From positions 150,097-214,096 of the forward strand of contig NZ_FRAS01000004.1 in the NCBI RefSeq assembly GCF_900142395.1: DNA of 64,000 nucleotides, given 5' to 3'. A program made the translations under genes and the position numbers. Shown one piece after another: positions 7,529 to 15,203 of the stretch. Numbering within the stretch: the stretch's first letter is position 1; each line of letters opens with the position of its first letter. The notes under the pieces are model-generated. The model was given only the letters and a program-made list of their open reading frames with translations, searched no databases and was not told the origin of the DNA. The stretch is from Hymenobacter psychrotolerans DSM 18569 (GTDB taxonomy: Bacteria > Bacteroidota > Bacteroidia > Cytophagales > Hymenobacteraceae).

Positions 7529-8251
7529 ATGCCCACTCTTGATATCTGCTTCTCGCCGGAGCTACTGCCTCTCTACGACCTGACCGGGCGCGTGGCCGTG
7601 GTAGTTGACATTCTGCGGGCTACTTCTTCCATCGTGACGGCGCTGGCGCAGGGCGTGGCGCACCTGGTGCCTGTGAGCGAGGTAACCGAGTGCCAGGCGC
7701 TGGCCGCCGACGGCTACCTCACGGCCGCTGAGCGCGACGGCCGGCAGGCCGAGGGCGTAGACCTAGGCAACTCGCCCTTCGGCTACCTCGATGGGGCCGT
7801 GGCCGTGCGGGGCCGCGCCGTGGCTATTACTACCACCAACGGCACCCGCGCCCTGCACCTGTCCCAGGCGGCCGATGTGGTAGTGGTGGGGGCGTTCCTG
7901 AACCTGGCGGCGGTAGCGGAGTTTGTGCGCCGCCAGAACAAGGATGTGGTGATAGTGTGTGCCGGCTGGAAAGGCAAATTCTGCCTCGAAGACACGCTCT
8001 ACGGCGGCGCCCTGGCCGCCCGCCTAGCCGATGCCTTCAACGTAACCGGCTCCGATGCCACGCTGGCCGCCCTCGACCTGTGGCAGGCCGCCGAACCCGA
8101 TGTGGCTGCCTACCTGCTCAAGTCGTCGCACGTGCGCCGCCTCAACAGCCTGGAGTCGCACAAGGACATGGAGTTCTGCGTGCGGCCCGACGTGTACGAC
8201 GTGGTGCCCGTGTACCGCAACGGCCGGATTGTTGATGAGGTGATGAGGTGA
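7529..8251 (+). CDS. comB: 2-phosphosulfolactate phosphatase family protein
   Basis: A 240-residue protein of the ComB family, which in coenzyme M synthesis removes phosphate from 2-phosphosulfolactate. Family hallmarks are present: VVVDILRATSS (residues 24-34, with Asp27), EGVDLGNSP, TTTNGTRAL and CAGWKGKFCLEDTLYGG. Many bacteria that do not make coenzyme M carry this family, and no other sulfolactate gene is near, so the physiological substrate here is uncertain. A TACCTTTT box touches the ATG. The last codons (VDEVMR and stop) are already part of the inverted repeat that follows, so the C-terminus was shaped by a repeat insertion or expansion. Confidence 0.82.
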   Translation: MPTLDICFSPELLPLYDLTGRVAVVVDILRATSSIVTALAQGVAHLVPVSEVTECQALAADGYLTAAERDGRQAEGVDLGNSPFGYLDGAVAVRGRAVAITTTNGTRALHLSQAADVVVVGAFLNLAAVAEFVRRQNKDVVIVCAGWKGKFCLEDTLYGGALAARLADAFNVTGSDATLAALDLWQAAEPDVAAYLLKSSHVRRLNSLESHKDMEFCVRPDVYDVVPVYRNGRIVDEVMR

Positions 8252-8410
8252 CAGGTAAAAAGAACGTCATTCCGAGCATGTGGCGCATTAAGCCAGTGTG
8301 CGCAGCCGCAGCCGAGGAATCTTGCTAGTGTGGTAATGACTACCACCACAACCTCAGCACGCGAGATTCCTCGGCTTCGCTCGGAATGACGTTCTTTTTA
8401 CCTGTCACCT
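8246..8410. repeat. Large intergenic palindrome between comB and the MazG-like gene
   Basis: Perfect 32-bp arms (8246-8277 and 8379-8410) form the outer stem. An inner pair (8311-8325 with 8361-8375) matches at 14 of 15 positions. The left arm includes the comB stop codon. Both ends of the core read A-run/T-run next to GAACGTCATTCCGAGC, so transcripts from either side would fold into a terminator-like hairpin. The arm start is shared with the 7448-7504 element. Confidence 0.85.
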
Positions 8411-8442
8411 GTCACCTGTCACCTGTCACCTGTCACCTGTCA
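8401..8442. repeat. Heptanucleotide tandem repeat (CCTGTCA) x6
   Basis: Six perfect copies of CCTGTCA, followed by CCTCATCACCACCTCACC, which is the complement of the GGTGATGAGGTGA type sequence at the comB end. The array sits on the right flank of the palindrome and directly against the stop codon of the MazG-like gene. Such arrays change copy number by slippage. Confidence 0.9.
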
Positions 8443-8455
8443 CCTCATCACCACC

Positions 8456-8782
8456 TCACCGCAGCTTCTCGTTGTTGCGGTGGCGGTCGGCGTCGCGCTG
8501 GGTTTTCTTGGTTAGGTTGCGTTGCAGGGCGTCGGTGAGGTTGATGCCGGTCTGGTTGGCCAGGCAGATGACCACGAACAGCACGTCGGCCAGTTCATCG
8601 GCCAGCACCTTGTCTTTGTCGGATTCCTTGAACGACTGCTCGCCGTACTGCCGGGCAATGATGCGGGCCACTTCGCCGACTTCCTCCGTGAGCATGGCCA
8701 TGTTGGTCAGCTCGTTGAAATACCGGACCCCGGTGGTCTGAATCCACTGGTCAACGGTCTGCTGGGCTTCTTCGATAGTCAT
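8456..8782 (-). CDS. MazG-like nucleotide pyrophosphohydrolase
   Basis: A 108-residue single-domain enzyme of the all-alpha NTP pyrophosphohydrolase superfamily, expected to hydrolyse (d)NTPs or modified nucleotides to monophosphates. The metal-binding motifs are intact: EEVGE at residues 33-37 and DELADVLF at 62-69. The length fits the short MazG-like house-cleaning enzymes rather than the two-domain MazG. The basic C-terminal tail (TKKTQRDADRHRNNEKLR) is typical. It is flanked on both sides by repeat elements, and no partner gene is cotranscribed. Confidence 0.88.
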   Translation of the reverse strand: MTIEEAQQTVDQWIQTTGVRYFNELTNMAMLTEEVGEVARIIARQYGEQSFKESDKDKVLADELADVLFVVICLANQTGINLTDALQRNLTKKTQRDADRHRNNEKLR

Positions 8783-8786
8783 GGGA

Positions 8787-9016
8787 GAGTAACTGAGTAG
8801 GGGAGTAACTGAGTAAAGAGTAGCCGAGTGGTTGGGTAAGGGAGTAACTGCTGTTACGCAGCGGCAGTAGCGCGAACTTTGTAGTTCGCGTATCCGCGCC
8901 GTTCAAACGATTCCAGCGGCGCGGGGGCGCGAACTACAAAGTTCGCGCTACTGCCCCCAACGCTCTGCGAAAGCCGGAATAGGCCTACTCAGTTACTCCA
9001 TTGCTCAGTTACTCTC
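8787..9016. repeat. Mirrored GAGTAACTGAGTA repeat region between the MazG-like gene and dtd
   Basis: Two copies of GAGTAACTGAGTA lie on the left side (8787-8799, 8803-8815) with a further GGAGTAACTG near 8841. Their complements TACTCAGTTACTC (8986-8998) and CTCAGTTACTCTC (9004-9016) lie on the right side. The right-most copy encodes the last three residues and the stop codon of dtd. The middle is the palindrome described separately. The whole region could fold into one long stem with an interrupted top. Confidence 0.8.
8863..8955. repeat. Double palindrome (GTAGCGCGAACT type)
   Basis: Perfect 28-bp arms (8863-8890, 8928-8955) surround an inner perfect 7-bp stem (CCGCGCC 8894-8900 with GGCGCGG 8918-8924). 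Each arm is itself a hairpin (CGCGAACT/AGTTCGCG). This nested, self-similar arrangement is typical of REP/BIME-like mobile palindromes. Confidence 0.85.
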
Positions 9017-9457
9017 AGGCGAATCCAGCACGATGGTAACGGGGCCGTCGTTGAGCAGCTCCACCTGCATATCGGCCCCGAACTCGCCGGTAGGTACGGG
9101 CTGGCCCAGCAGCTGCTCCAGCTGCCGCACAAACTTCTCGTAGAGTGGCACGGCAATGGGCGGCGGCGCGGCCCCGATGTAGCTGGGGCGGTTGCCTTTG
9201 CGGGCATCGGCCAGCAGCGTAAACTGGCTCACTACCAGCACCTGGCCCTGTACGTCCTGCACCGAGCGGTTCATCTTGCCGTCCTCATCGGAGAAGATGC
9301 GCAGCTGCGTGAGCTTACGGGCCATCCAGTCGAGGGAGGCGGGTGTGTCGGTGGGGGAGAAGCCGGCCAGCACCAGCAGCCCCGGCCCAATCTGGCCCGC
9401 TACGCGGCCTTCGATGGTAATGCTGGCGTGCCGGACACGCTGAATAACAGTACGCAT
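9005..9457 (-). CDS. dtd: D-aminoacyl-tRNA deacylase
   Basis: Dtd removes D-amino acids wrongly attached to tRNA, in the cytoplasm. The 150-residue product has the normal length and both signature motifs: SQFTLLAD at residues 77-84 and NDGPVT at 136-141, where the Gly-Pro pair provides chirality selection. KGNRPSY at 87-93 is also conserved. The last residues ESN and the stop codon are encoded by a copy of the neighbouring GAGTAACTGAG repeat, which suggests that the original C-terminus was overwritten or trimmed. It starts 31 bases from the divergent membrane protein gene. Confidence 0.95.
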   Translation of the reverse strand: MRTVIQRVRHASITIEGRVAGQIGPGLLVLAGFSPTDTPASLDWMARKLTQLRIFSDEDGKMNRSVQDVQGQVLVVSQFTLLADARKGNRPSYIGAAPPPIAVPLYEKFVRQLEQLLGQPVPTGEFGADMQVELLNDGPVTIVLDSPESN

Positions 9458-9488
9458 AGAGGAGAATCAGCAAAGGAATACCCGGCCG

Positions 9489-11090
9489 ATGACGCCCCCG
9501 CCACCGTGCCTCACAAGCAAAACTAGCATCTTGCGGCCTCTCTCATTACTTTATCTGGTGCTGTTTCCGTTTCGTGCTTCCGCATTCTGGGTGTTGCTGC
9601 TGGCGTTGCTGGCTGTAGTGGCCGTGCGCCTGCACGGCCTGGCCCACGTGGCCCTGCCAGACTACGACTCGGTGCGGAACTGGCAAATCGTGCGGGAAGT
9701 GGCGCACGGCGACCTGCGCAACCTGTTTCATCACGGCAGCCCCGGCTTCTCGCTGGTGTATGCGCCCGTGGCTTGGCTCACGGCCGACTACCGCGTGTTC
9801 CAGCACCTGAACGCGCTGGTAGCGGTGGCGGCGCTGCTGTGGCTGGTGCAGCTGGTGCGGCAGGAGCTGCGGCTGGCGGGTTGGGAAGCGGCGCTGCTGC
9901 TGGTGTTTGCGGGCACGTCCGTGTTTCTCACCTTCTCGGGCCGCGACTTTACGCCCGGTTCCTGGAGCCTGCTGCTGTTCGTGGGGCTGCTGCGGGCGCA
10001 CTATCAGCGGCTGCGGCAGCCTGGTCCGGCGGCGTTGCTGCGCGTGGCGGTATGGCTGGCGGCCGGGCTCAGCATCAACTACAAGTTCCTGCTCACCCTC
10101 CCGATTCTGCTGTTGCTGGAGCTCCTGCACGGCGGGCGGCTGCTGTGGCAGCCGCACAATCTGGGCCGGGTGGTGGCCGTGCTGCTCACGCCCTACGTGC
10201 TGCTGGGCGGGCTGGGCGCAGTAGGTGGCGTGCCCTGGTACCGCTGGGAAGCCGTGTACTACAACCTCGTGTTTCCGGGAGCCAGCAATGCCGCCAGCCG
10301 CGCCGGCCACCTCCGCTTCGATGGGCTCTACTACCTGCGCTTTCTGTGGGATTTTGAGTCGCCGGTGCTGCTGCCGGTGCTGGCAGCGGGCCTAGCGGTG
10401 CTGGCGTGGCGCTACGGACGCCGGCGGCAGCTGCCTTCCCTGGCGTTGCCCTGGTATCTGGCGGTATGGGCCGGCTGCTACCTGGCCGGCATGTCGTTGC
10501 TGCTGAAAGCGCCGCGTGGGCTGCTGCTGGCGTATCCGCTGCTGTATGTGCTGGCGTTTCTGCTGCTGCGGCAGCTATTCGGCACAAGCAAAGCCACTGG
10601 CCGGGCGTTGCTGGCTGTAGTCGTGGGCTTTGCCGGCCTGCTGAATCTGTACCGGGTACACCGCGAAATCTATGCCTACGCACCTACCCGCTACGGCCAG
10701 GTGGCGGCGTGGCTGCACCAGCACGAAGCGCGGCCGGTGCGGGTACTCAGCACCGTCAGCCTGGGCCTGGCTCCTTTCCTGCGGGATGCAGACACGGTAG
10801 CCGTAGCCATGAGCGACGCGCACCTCCGCGAGCTTCGCCAGGGCCGGTACCGGTACGTGCTGCTCGATGCGGCGTGGCAGGTAGCCGGGGCGCCGCCCTT
10901 CTCTTCGCTGGCCGGGCAGACGCCGGTAGCGGCCTGGCCCGAGCCGCTGCTGGTTTCGCCGCTGCTGTTTCTGGAGCATTCCGAGTACACCGGCCTGGGC
11001 TACGCGCCAACTCTGGCCCGCCAGCGCGCCGCCCGCCTCGACTCCCTGCAGCTTCGCCTCTACCGTTTGCCCGGAGGTATTCGGCCATAA
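9489..11090 (+). CDS. Multi-pass membrane protein, GT-C glycosyltransferase-like
   Basis: A protein of up to 533 residues with about ten to twelve hydrophobic helices in the first 400 residues, followed by a soluble C-terminal region (about 400-533). After the first helix comes an extracytoplasmic loop with PDYDSVRNW and a His/Gly-rich LFHHGSPGFSLVYAP; an acidic motif in the first loop followed by many helices is the architecture of GT-C (PMT/ArnT/glycosyltransferase 39) enzymes using polyprenyl-phosphate sugars. I cannot name the acceptor. The first ATG is at 9489; a start further down at the FRASAFW segment has no ATG. It is divergent from dtd and convergent with the SGNH lipoprotein gene. 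Confidence 0.7.
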   Translation: MTPPPPCLTSKTSILRPLSLLYLVLFPFRASAFWVLLLALLAVVAVRLHGLAHVALPDYDSVRNWQIVREVAHGDLRNLFHHGSPGFSLVYAPVAWLTADYRVFQHLNALVAVAALLWLVQLVRQELRLAGWEAALLLVFAGTSVFLTFSGRDFTPGSWSLLLFVGLLRAHYQRLRQPGPAALLRVAVWLAAGLSINYKFLLTLPILLLLELLHGGRLLWQPHNLGRVVAVLLTPYVLLGGLGAVGGVPWYRWEAVYYNLVFPGASNAASRAGHLRFDGLYYLRFLWDFESPVLLPVLAAGLAVLAWRYGRRRQLPSLALPWYLAVWAGCYLAGMSLLLKAPRGLLLAYPLLYVLAFLLLRQLFGTSKATGRALLAVVVGFAGLLNLYRVHREIYAYAPTRYGQVAAWLHQHEARPVRVLSTVSLGLAPFLRDADTVAVAMSDAHLRELRQGRYRYVLLDAAWQVAGAPPFSSLAGQTPVAAWPEPLLVSPLLFLEHSEYTGLGYAPTLARQRAARLDSLQLRLYRLPGGIRP

Positions 11091-11127
11091 AAAAGCAGCG
11101 CGGCTACCCAGGTGGGAGCCGCGCTGC
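11089..11127 (-). terminator. Intrinsic terminator of the SGNH lipoprotein gene
   Basis: GCAGCGCGGCT (11095-11105) and AGCCGCGCTGC (11117-11127) form perfect 11-bp arms. The A-run at 11089-11094 is the U-tract on the minus strand. The tract overlaps the stop codon of the convergent membrane protein gene. Confidence 0.85.
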
Positions 11128-11151
11128 CGCTGACTAGTGAGCGTGCCGAAC

Positions 11152-12516
11152 TTAAGGGTTTACCTTGGTCGGCAGGTCATTTACGTTGAGCAGAGGGATA
11201 TTGGCGCCGTACGTCTCGTTGATGACCCGCAGGAAGGTATTAGCCAGCAACGCGTTGCCGCGGGGCGTGAGCGTGTAGCCATCAAGCGAGTAGAAGTTGC
11301 CGCGCACCAGCTCCGACGTGTACGGCACGCCGTTCACGTTAATCTGGTCGGCCACCTGCTGGAACAGCGCAGTATTCACGTCGATAAGCGGCTGCTTGAA
11401 CGTGTTCTGGTTGAGCGTGCGCAACTCGTCCCGGTACAGCGTCATGGCGCCATTGATACGCGAAAACTCGATGTAGTCCAGCACGTCGCTGCCGCTGACG
11501 GGGTTTTGCTCGTCGCCGTAAGGCACAGTCTGCGGCGCACCCGTCGTTGACTCTAAACGGCCGATACGGCGCTGCCCGGCCGGCAAAATGTAGTCTTCAC
11601 CGGATACCGGCTGTACTGCTCCGTTGAAAGCCCGCACGTACAGCGTATAGGCCGGACGATTGGTGCTGGTACGCAGCCGCTCCTGCAGGTTGAGGCCATT
11701 GTTGAGACGCAGCACCGGCAGCGTAGTCAGAGCCGGAGGCAGCGCAATAATGCCCTGGCGGCCGTTGGCGGTGAGCTGCGTAAGCAGCTGACGGGCGTTT
11801 TGGGCCATGGTGCTGCCCGAAGGCAGCGGGCCGCAGCTGCCGCCGCTCACCACGTACGGCAACACGTCATCAAGCCCGGCGAAGAACGTGAAAAACGTAG
11901 CGTTGGGGCTGGCGGCCGTTACTACCTGCAGGTAGGAGCTGTTGTTGGCGGCCGGCAGAATCCGCTCGAAATACGGGTTGAAAAGTCCTACGCGGGTCAG
12001 GTTGGCCGCATTGCCTAGTCCCGGGGTGGCAATCTGGGTCAGGCGCAGGCCCGGTACGCCCAGGTTCTGCGGCAGCGTGGTAGCAGCCCGCGGATACTGG
12101 TACACCGTATCGGCTCCGTTGCAGCCTGCCGCATTGATGAAGCGGCCCAGCGTAGAAGCGGCCGGTACCCGGCGGGTAGTTGGCAGCCCGTTTTCCTGCA
12201 GGCTTACCAGCGTCAGGTAGCCCGTGCCGTTGCCTTCTTCCAGCAGCGGCAATGAAAACTCAGCATCCGGATTCACCAGCGCAAACTGGTTGGCTAGCAT
12301 GTTGGCGTAGGAGTAGGTCTGGCTTTGGCGCGTCAGGCCGCCGTCGGCGTAACCAGCCGTGTAGGAGTCGCCAACGGCGAGGTAGCGCGTCAGGTTGAGG
12401 TTGCCGCTGCTGGGCGCGGGCTCGTTCTGGTCGGGCGAGCAGCCGGCCAGCGTCAGCAGAACCGTAGCAACCGCCGGAAGTGCCGTGCGGCTAAGGGAAG
12501 AGGAGAAAATGCGCAC
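11152..12516 (-). CDS. SGNH/GDSL-family hydrolase, lipoprotein
   Basis: A 454-residue exported lipoprotein. The signal peptide ends in the lipobox LTLAGC, so Cys26 would be lipidated. Block I of SGNH hydrolases is AVGDSYTAGY at residues 48-56, with Ser51 as nucleophile. A later block FTFFAGLDDVLPYV corresponds to the block III region where GxND is usual; the Asn is replaced (GLDD), so activity or the family branch is uncertain. The C-terminus (SLDGYTLTPRGNALLANTF) matches the block V region where the usual DxxH is weak: Asp is kept and the His position reads as Pro/Arg here. It precedes nothing downstream; the FadL-type gene lies 46 bases upstream in the same direction, so the two are probably cotranscribed and could cooperate in lipid uptake. 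Confidence 0.82.
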   Translation of the reverse strand: MRIFSSSLSRTALPAVATVLLTLAGCSPDQNEPAPSSGNLNLTRYLAVGDSYTAGYADGGLTRQSQTYSYANMLANQFALVNPDAEFSLPLLEEGNGTGYLTLVSLQENGLPTTRRVPAASTLGRFINAAGCNGADTVYQYPRAATTLPQNLGVPGLRLTQIATPGLGNAANLTRVGLFNPYFERILPAANNSSYLQVVTAASPNATFFTFFAGLDDVLPYVVSGGSCGPLPSGSTMAQNARQLLTQLTANGRQGIIALPPALTTLPVLRLNNGLNLQERLRTSTNRPAYTLYVRAFNGAVQPVSGEDYILPAGQRRIGRLESTTGAPQTVPYGDEQNPVSGSDVLDYIEFSRINGAMTLYRDELRTLNQNTFKQPLIDVNTALFQQVADQINVNGVPYTSELVRGNFYSLDGYTLTPRGNALLANTFLRVINETYGANIPLLNVNDLPTKVNP

Positions 12517-12562
12517 TGTTGGTCAGGCGTTAAATGAAACGGGAAACGGGCCGCAGCCCCTG

Positions 12563-13819
12563 CTACTGCTGGGTGGCGCGCGAAGCGCGGCCGCCGAATG
12601 AATACGAAACCCCCACTGCCGCCGTGTGCACGGCCGTGCGGTAAGTACCATCAATGCTGCTGATGGCTTCGCGCGCAATGTTCACGCGGGCCCGCCGCTC
12701 ACCGCCCCGCGAGTAGCTGTAGCCCATATCCAGCAGCAGGTTGGGCTTAATGGCCAGGCTCAGGCCCAGCGAGCCGCCAATCAGGTTGGCATCGGGCAGG
12801 TCAGCCGTAATGTATTCATCGCGCACCGGCGTTTCGTCGTAGCTGAGGCCGGCCCGCAGCGTCAGGGTGGGCGTTGCGGTATACTCAGCGCCAACCCGGA
12901 ACGCCATAGCGTCTTCGTAGCGCCGGCCCGACGTAACGCGGCTGGCGTTGTCCAGCTCGAAGTTGAGCGAATCGTAGCGGCTCCAGCTGGTCAGGTTGAA
13001 GTCGAACGTCACCAGCAGGTTCTTGGTCATGCGGTCAGCCAGGCCCACCGACAGGGTAGAAGGCAGCTCGATATCCGTCCGGAAGCCAGCCGAAGTCGGG
13101 AAACGGCCCGCATCAATGGCCGGCACGCCGGAATACGTGGCTTTTCCGTTGTCCATCTTCAGCGTAACCGGCGTGCGGAAGCTGATGCCGAACGACAGGT
13201 TGTCGGCGGTGCGGCCATACAGGCCGATGTTGGCGCCGTAGCCGTTGCCGCTGCCTTCAAACAGCGCCTGCGTCGAACGGTTGTCGTACTGGCCCAGGGC
13301 GCGGGACTGGCGCAGGTCGCCGTAGGCGTAAATGAAGCCGGCCCCTACGCTGAAGTTGTCGTTGATCTGGTACGCCACAGTGGGCTGCACGTACACCGTG
13401 GCCAGGCGGGCTTCCTGCACCACGCTCCGGCCTTCCCAGTCGCCGGGCCACACCGTCTTGTAGCCGAAAGGCTGATTGATGCTCAGGCCGACGCTCACTT
13501 TGGGCGCTACGCGCGAGGCGGCGTAGAAGTAGCCGCTGGGTTGCGGCTGCAGTTCCTGGCGTGTCTGGCGGCGCGAGTCGGTGCCTACAAACGACGACAT
13601 GCGGGCCGTGCCCATGCCGCCCACGCTTACATGCAGCAGCGAGTCGAGCAGGCCGATGGCGCCGGGGTTGTAATACATTACGGCAATGTCGCGGGTGTAG
13701 GCCGTGCTGGCCCCGCCCAGGCCCAGCAGCCGGGCGCTCTGCGGCCCCGACTGGAAACCACCCGCCGCGGCAGACATCGAAAGAAACAACAAACCAGAAG
13801 AAAGGTAGCGACGCGTCAT
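12563..13819 (-). CDS. OmpP1/FadL-family outer-membrane transporter
   Basis: A 418-residue outer-membrane beta-barrel. After a signal peptide (cut near SMSAAAG) comes GGFQSGPQSARLLGLGGA and MYYNPGAIGLL, the N-terminal hatch pattern of FadL/TodX proteins (Gly-rich start, then NPA-like motif). The remainder is alternating hydrophobic strands ending with aromatic-rich VGVSYSFGG. FadL proteins admit long-chain fatty acids or hydrophobic compounds. The ATG at 13819 (MTRRYLSSG) gives a clean signal peptide; the longer frame does not. It lies 46 bases upstream of the SGNH hydrolase gene, suggesting linked uptake and hydrolysis of esters (inference). Confidence 0.9.
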   Translation of the reverse strand: MTRRYLSSGLLFLSMSAAAGGFQSGPQSARLLGLGGASTAYTRDIAVMYYNPGAIGLLDSLLHVSVGGMGTARMSSFVGTDSRRQTRQELQPQPSGYFYAASRVAPKVSVGLSINQPFGYKTVWPGDWEGRSVVQEARLATVYVQPTVAYQINDNFSVGAGFIYAYGDLRQSRALGQYDNRSTQALFEGSGNGYGANIGLYGRTADNLSFGISFRTPVTLKMDNGKATYSGVPAIDAGRFPTSAGFRTDIELPSTLSVGLADRMTKNLLVTFDFNLTSWSRYDSLNFELDNASRVTSGRRYEDAMAFRVGAEYTATPTLTLRAGLSYDETPVRDEYITADLPDANLIGGSLGLSLAIKPNLLLDMGYSYSRGGERRARVNIAREAISSIDGTYRTAVHTAAVGVSYSFGGRASRATQQ

Positions 13820-13846
13820 GCAGACTAGGTTTCGGACAATAGGCCG

Positions 13847-13854
13847 CAAAGGTA
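13847..13854 (-). promoter_or_regulatory. -7 box before the FadL-type gene
   Basis: TACCTTTG on the minus strand, 27 bases before the ATG at 13819. It would drive the porin and SGNH lipoprotein genes. Confidence 0.5.
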
Positions 13855-14024
13855 GCGCAATGGCGTGATTAAGTGGTTAAGTAATTGAGGGATTAAGAGC
13901 CTATCCGAAAAGCCGGAGCGTGGGAATAGCCTGACTACCGGCCCGGGAAAGCCGCTCACAAGCAGAGCACCCCGGTTGCTGCACCGAAGTGTTGTGCCAA
14001 AGCGCGGCATAGTATTGGGTTGCT

Positions 14025-15086
14025 TCAGCGCTTCACGCCCAAGCTGTCGAGGGTACGCTGGTAGCGGCGGGCGTTGCGCTTGTGGTCGGCGTAGGTTTCG
14101 GCGAAATCGGAGAAGCCGCTGAAGTCGGGGCGGGCGCAGAAAAACAGGTAGCGGTGCGCCGCCGGCTGCAGCACGGCATTCAGGCTCTGGCGGTTGGCAG
14201 AGGTGATGGGGCCGGGCGGCAGGCCTTTGTTCTTATAGGTGTTGTAGGGCGAGTCCACGAGCTTGTCGCGGTTGAGCACGCGCTTCACCCCGAAGTTGCC
14301 AATGGCCCAGAGCAGCGTAGGGTCGGCCTGCAGGCGCATGCCGCGCCGCAGCCGGTTCAGATACACGCCCGCAATGATGGGCTTGTCCTCCTTTTTGGCG
14401 GTTTCGCGCTGCACAATGCTGGCCAGCACGTGTACTTCCGTAGGCGAAAGGCCCAGCGAATCGGCACGCTGCCGACGTAGCGGCGTCCAGAACCGGCGGT
14501 GCGTGGCCGCCGCCGAATCCAGAAACGTGCGGGCCGACGTGTTCCAGAAGAGGCGGTAGGAGCCGGGCAGAAACAGGGTCAGAATGGTGGTGGTGTCAAG
14601 CTGGTAGCGGCGCTGCAGAAACGCGTTGTCCTGCAGCAGCCGGCGCAGCTCCAGCGAATCGGCTTCCAGCTGCCGGCTGATCTGGCGCGTAAGCTGGGGC
14701 TTGTATTTGAAGGCATCGAGCGTGAAAGCCACCGTATCCTGCCGGCCCGTCAGCAGCATATCCAGCAGCTTGGCATTGCTGAGGCCGACTTCCAGGCGGT
14801 AGCGGCCGGGCTTCACCTGCCGGGTGTAGTTGCGCCGGGCCGCCAGCCACTCAAACGTAGTTGGGTCAAGCAACAGCTCCTGCCGCCGCAGCGAGTCGCG
14901 CACCGCCTCATAGGAAGCGCCCGTTCGGATATAAAGGTAAGCCGGCCCGTATGGCGACTGAGCAACGTTGGGCTGCCACAGCACGCGCCATGCGCCGTAC
15001 AGCGCCGCGCCGCCCACCAGCAGCAACACCAGCAGGAGCCAGAGCGCCACCCGGCGACGAACGGAAGAACGAGAGGAAACAGTCAA
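14025..15086 (-). CDS. mltG: Endolytic murein transglycosylase
   Basis: MltG (YceG family) cuts nascent glycan strands at the inner membrane and sets their length. The 353-residue product has one N-terminal helix (about 13-31), a LysM-like region (RTGASYEAVRDSL) and the YceG domain with the catalytic Glu228 in LASIVQRETAKKED. The family motif YNTYKNKGLPPGPI is present. Length and motif spacing are normal. A TATCTTTA box (one mismatch to TAnnTTTG) lies at 15118-15125 just before it. The region after it to the FadL-type gene (13855-14024) shows only AT-rich GATTAAG-like direct repeats and no gene. Confidence 0.93.
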   Translation of the reverse strand: MTVSSRSSVRRRVALWLLLVLLLVGGAALYGAWRVLWQPNVAQSPYGPAYLYIRTGASYEAVRDSLRRQELLLDPTTFEWLAARRNYTRQVKPGRYRLEVGLSNAKLLDMLLTGRQDTVAFTLDAFKYKPQLTRQISRQLEADSLELRRLLQDNAFLQRRYQLDTTTILTLFLPGSYRLFWNTSARTFLDSAAATHRRFWTPLRRQRADSLGLSPTEVHVLASIVQRETAKKEDKPIIAGVYLNRLRRGMRLQADPTLLWAIGNFGVKRVLNRDKLVDSPYNTYKNKGLPPGPITSANRQSLNAVLQPAAHRYLFFCARPDFSGFSDFAETYADHKRNARRYQRTLDSLGVKR

Positions 15087-15125
15087 ACGGACAGAATAAG
15101 CAGGTTAGGCAATGCCGTAAAGATA

Positions 15126-15150
15126 ACGGCTGCCCGGGGAGGGCAGCCGT
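15126..15150 (-). terminator. Hairpin after the ScfR-like regulator gene
   Basis: ACGGCTGCCC and GGGCAGCCGT form perfect 10-bp arms around a five-base loop. On the minus strand TTATCTTTA follows, an imperfect U-tract, so it probably ends the regulator transcript just before mltG. Confidence 0.6.
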
Positions 15151-15203
15151 CGGCGTGAGGTGTAAGAAACCGTAGCAGTAGAGCTGGCGGCCTGAACTGA
15201 TAA

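Noticed and set aside
8401..8442. CCTGTCA array as a CRISPR
   Set aside because: Units are 7 bases with no spacers and no cas genes nearby.
12563..13849. Ten-residue longer start for the FadL-type protein
   Set aside because: The extension (MRPIVRNLVC) would cover the TACCTTTG box and spoil the signal peptide; ATG 13819 is better.
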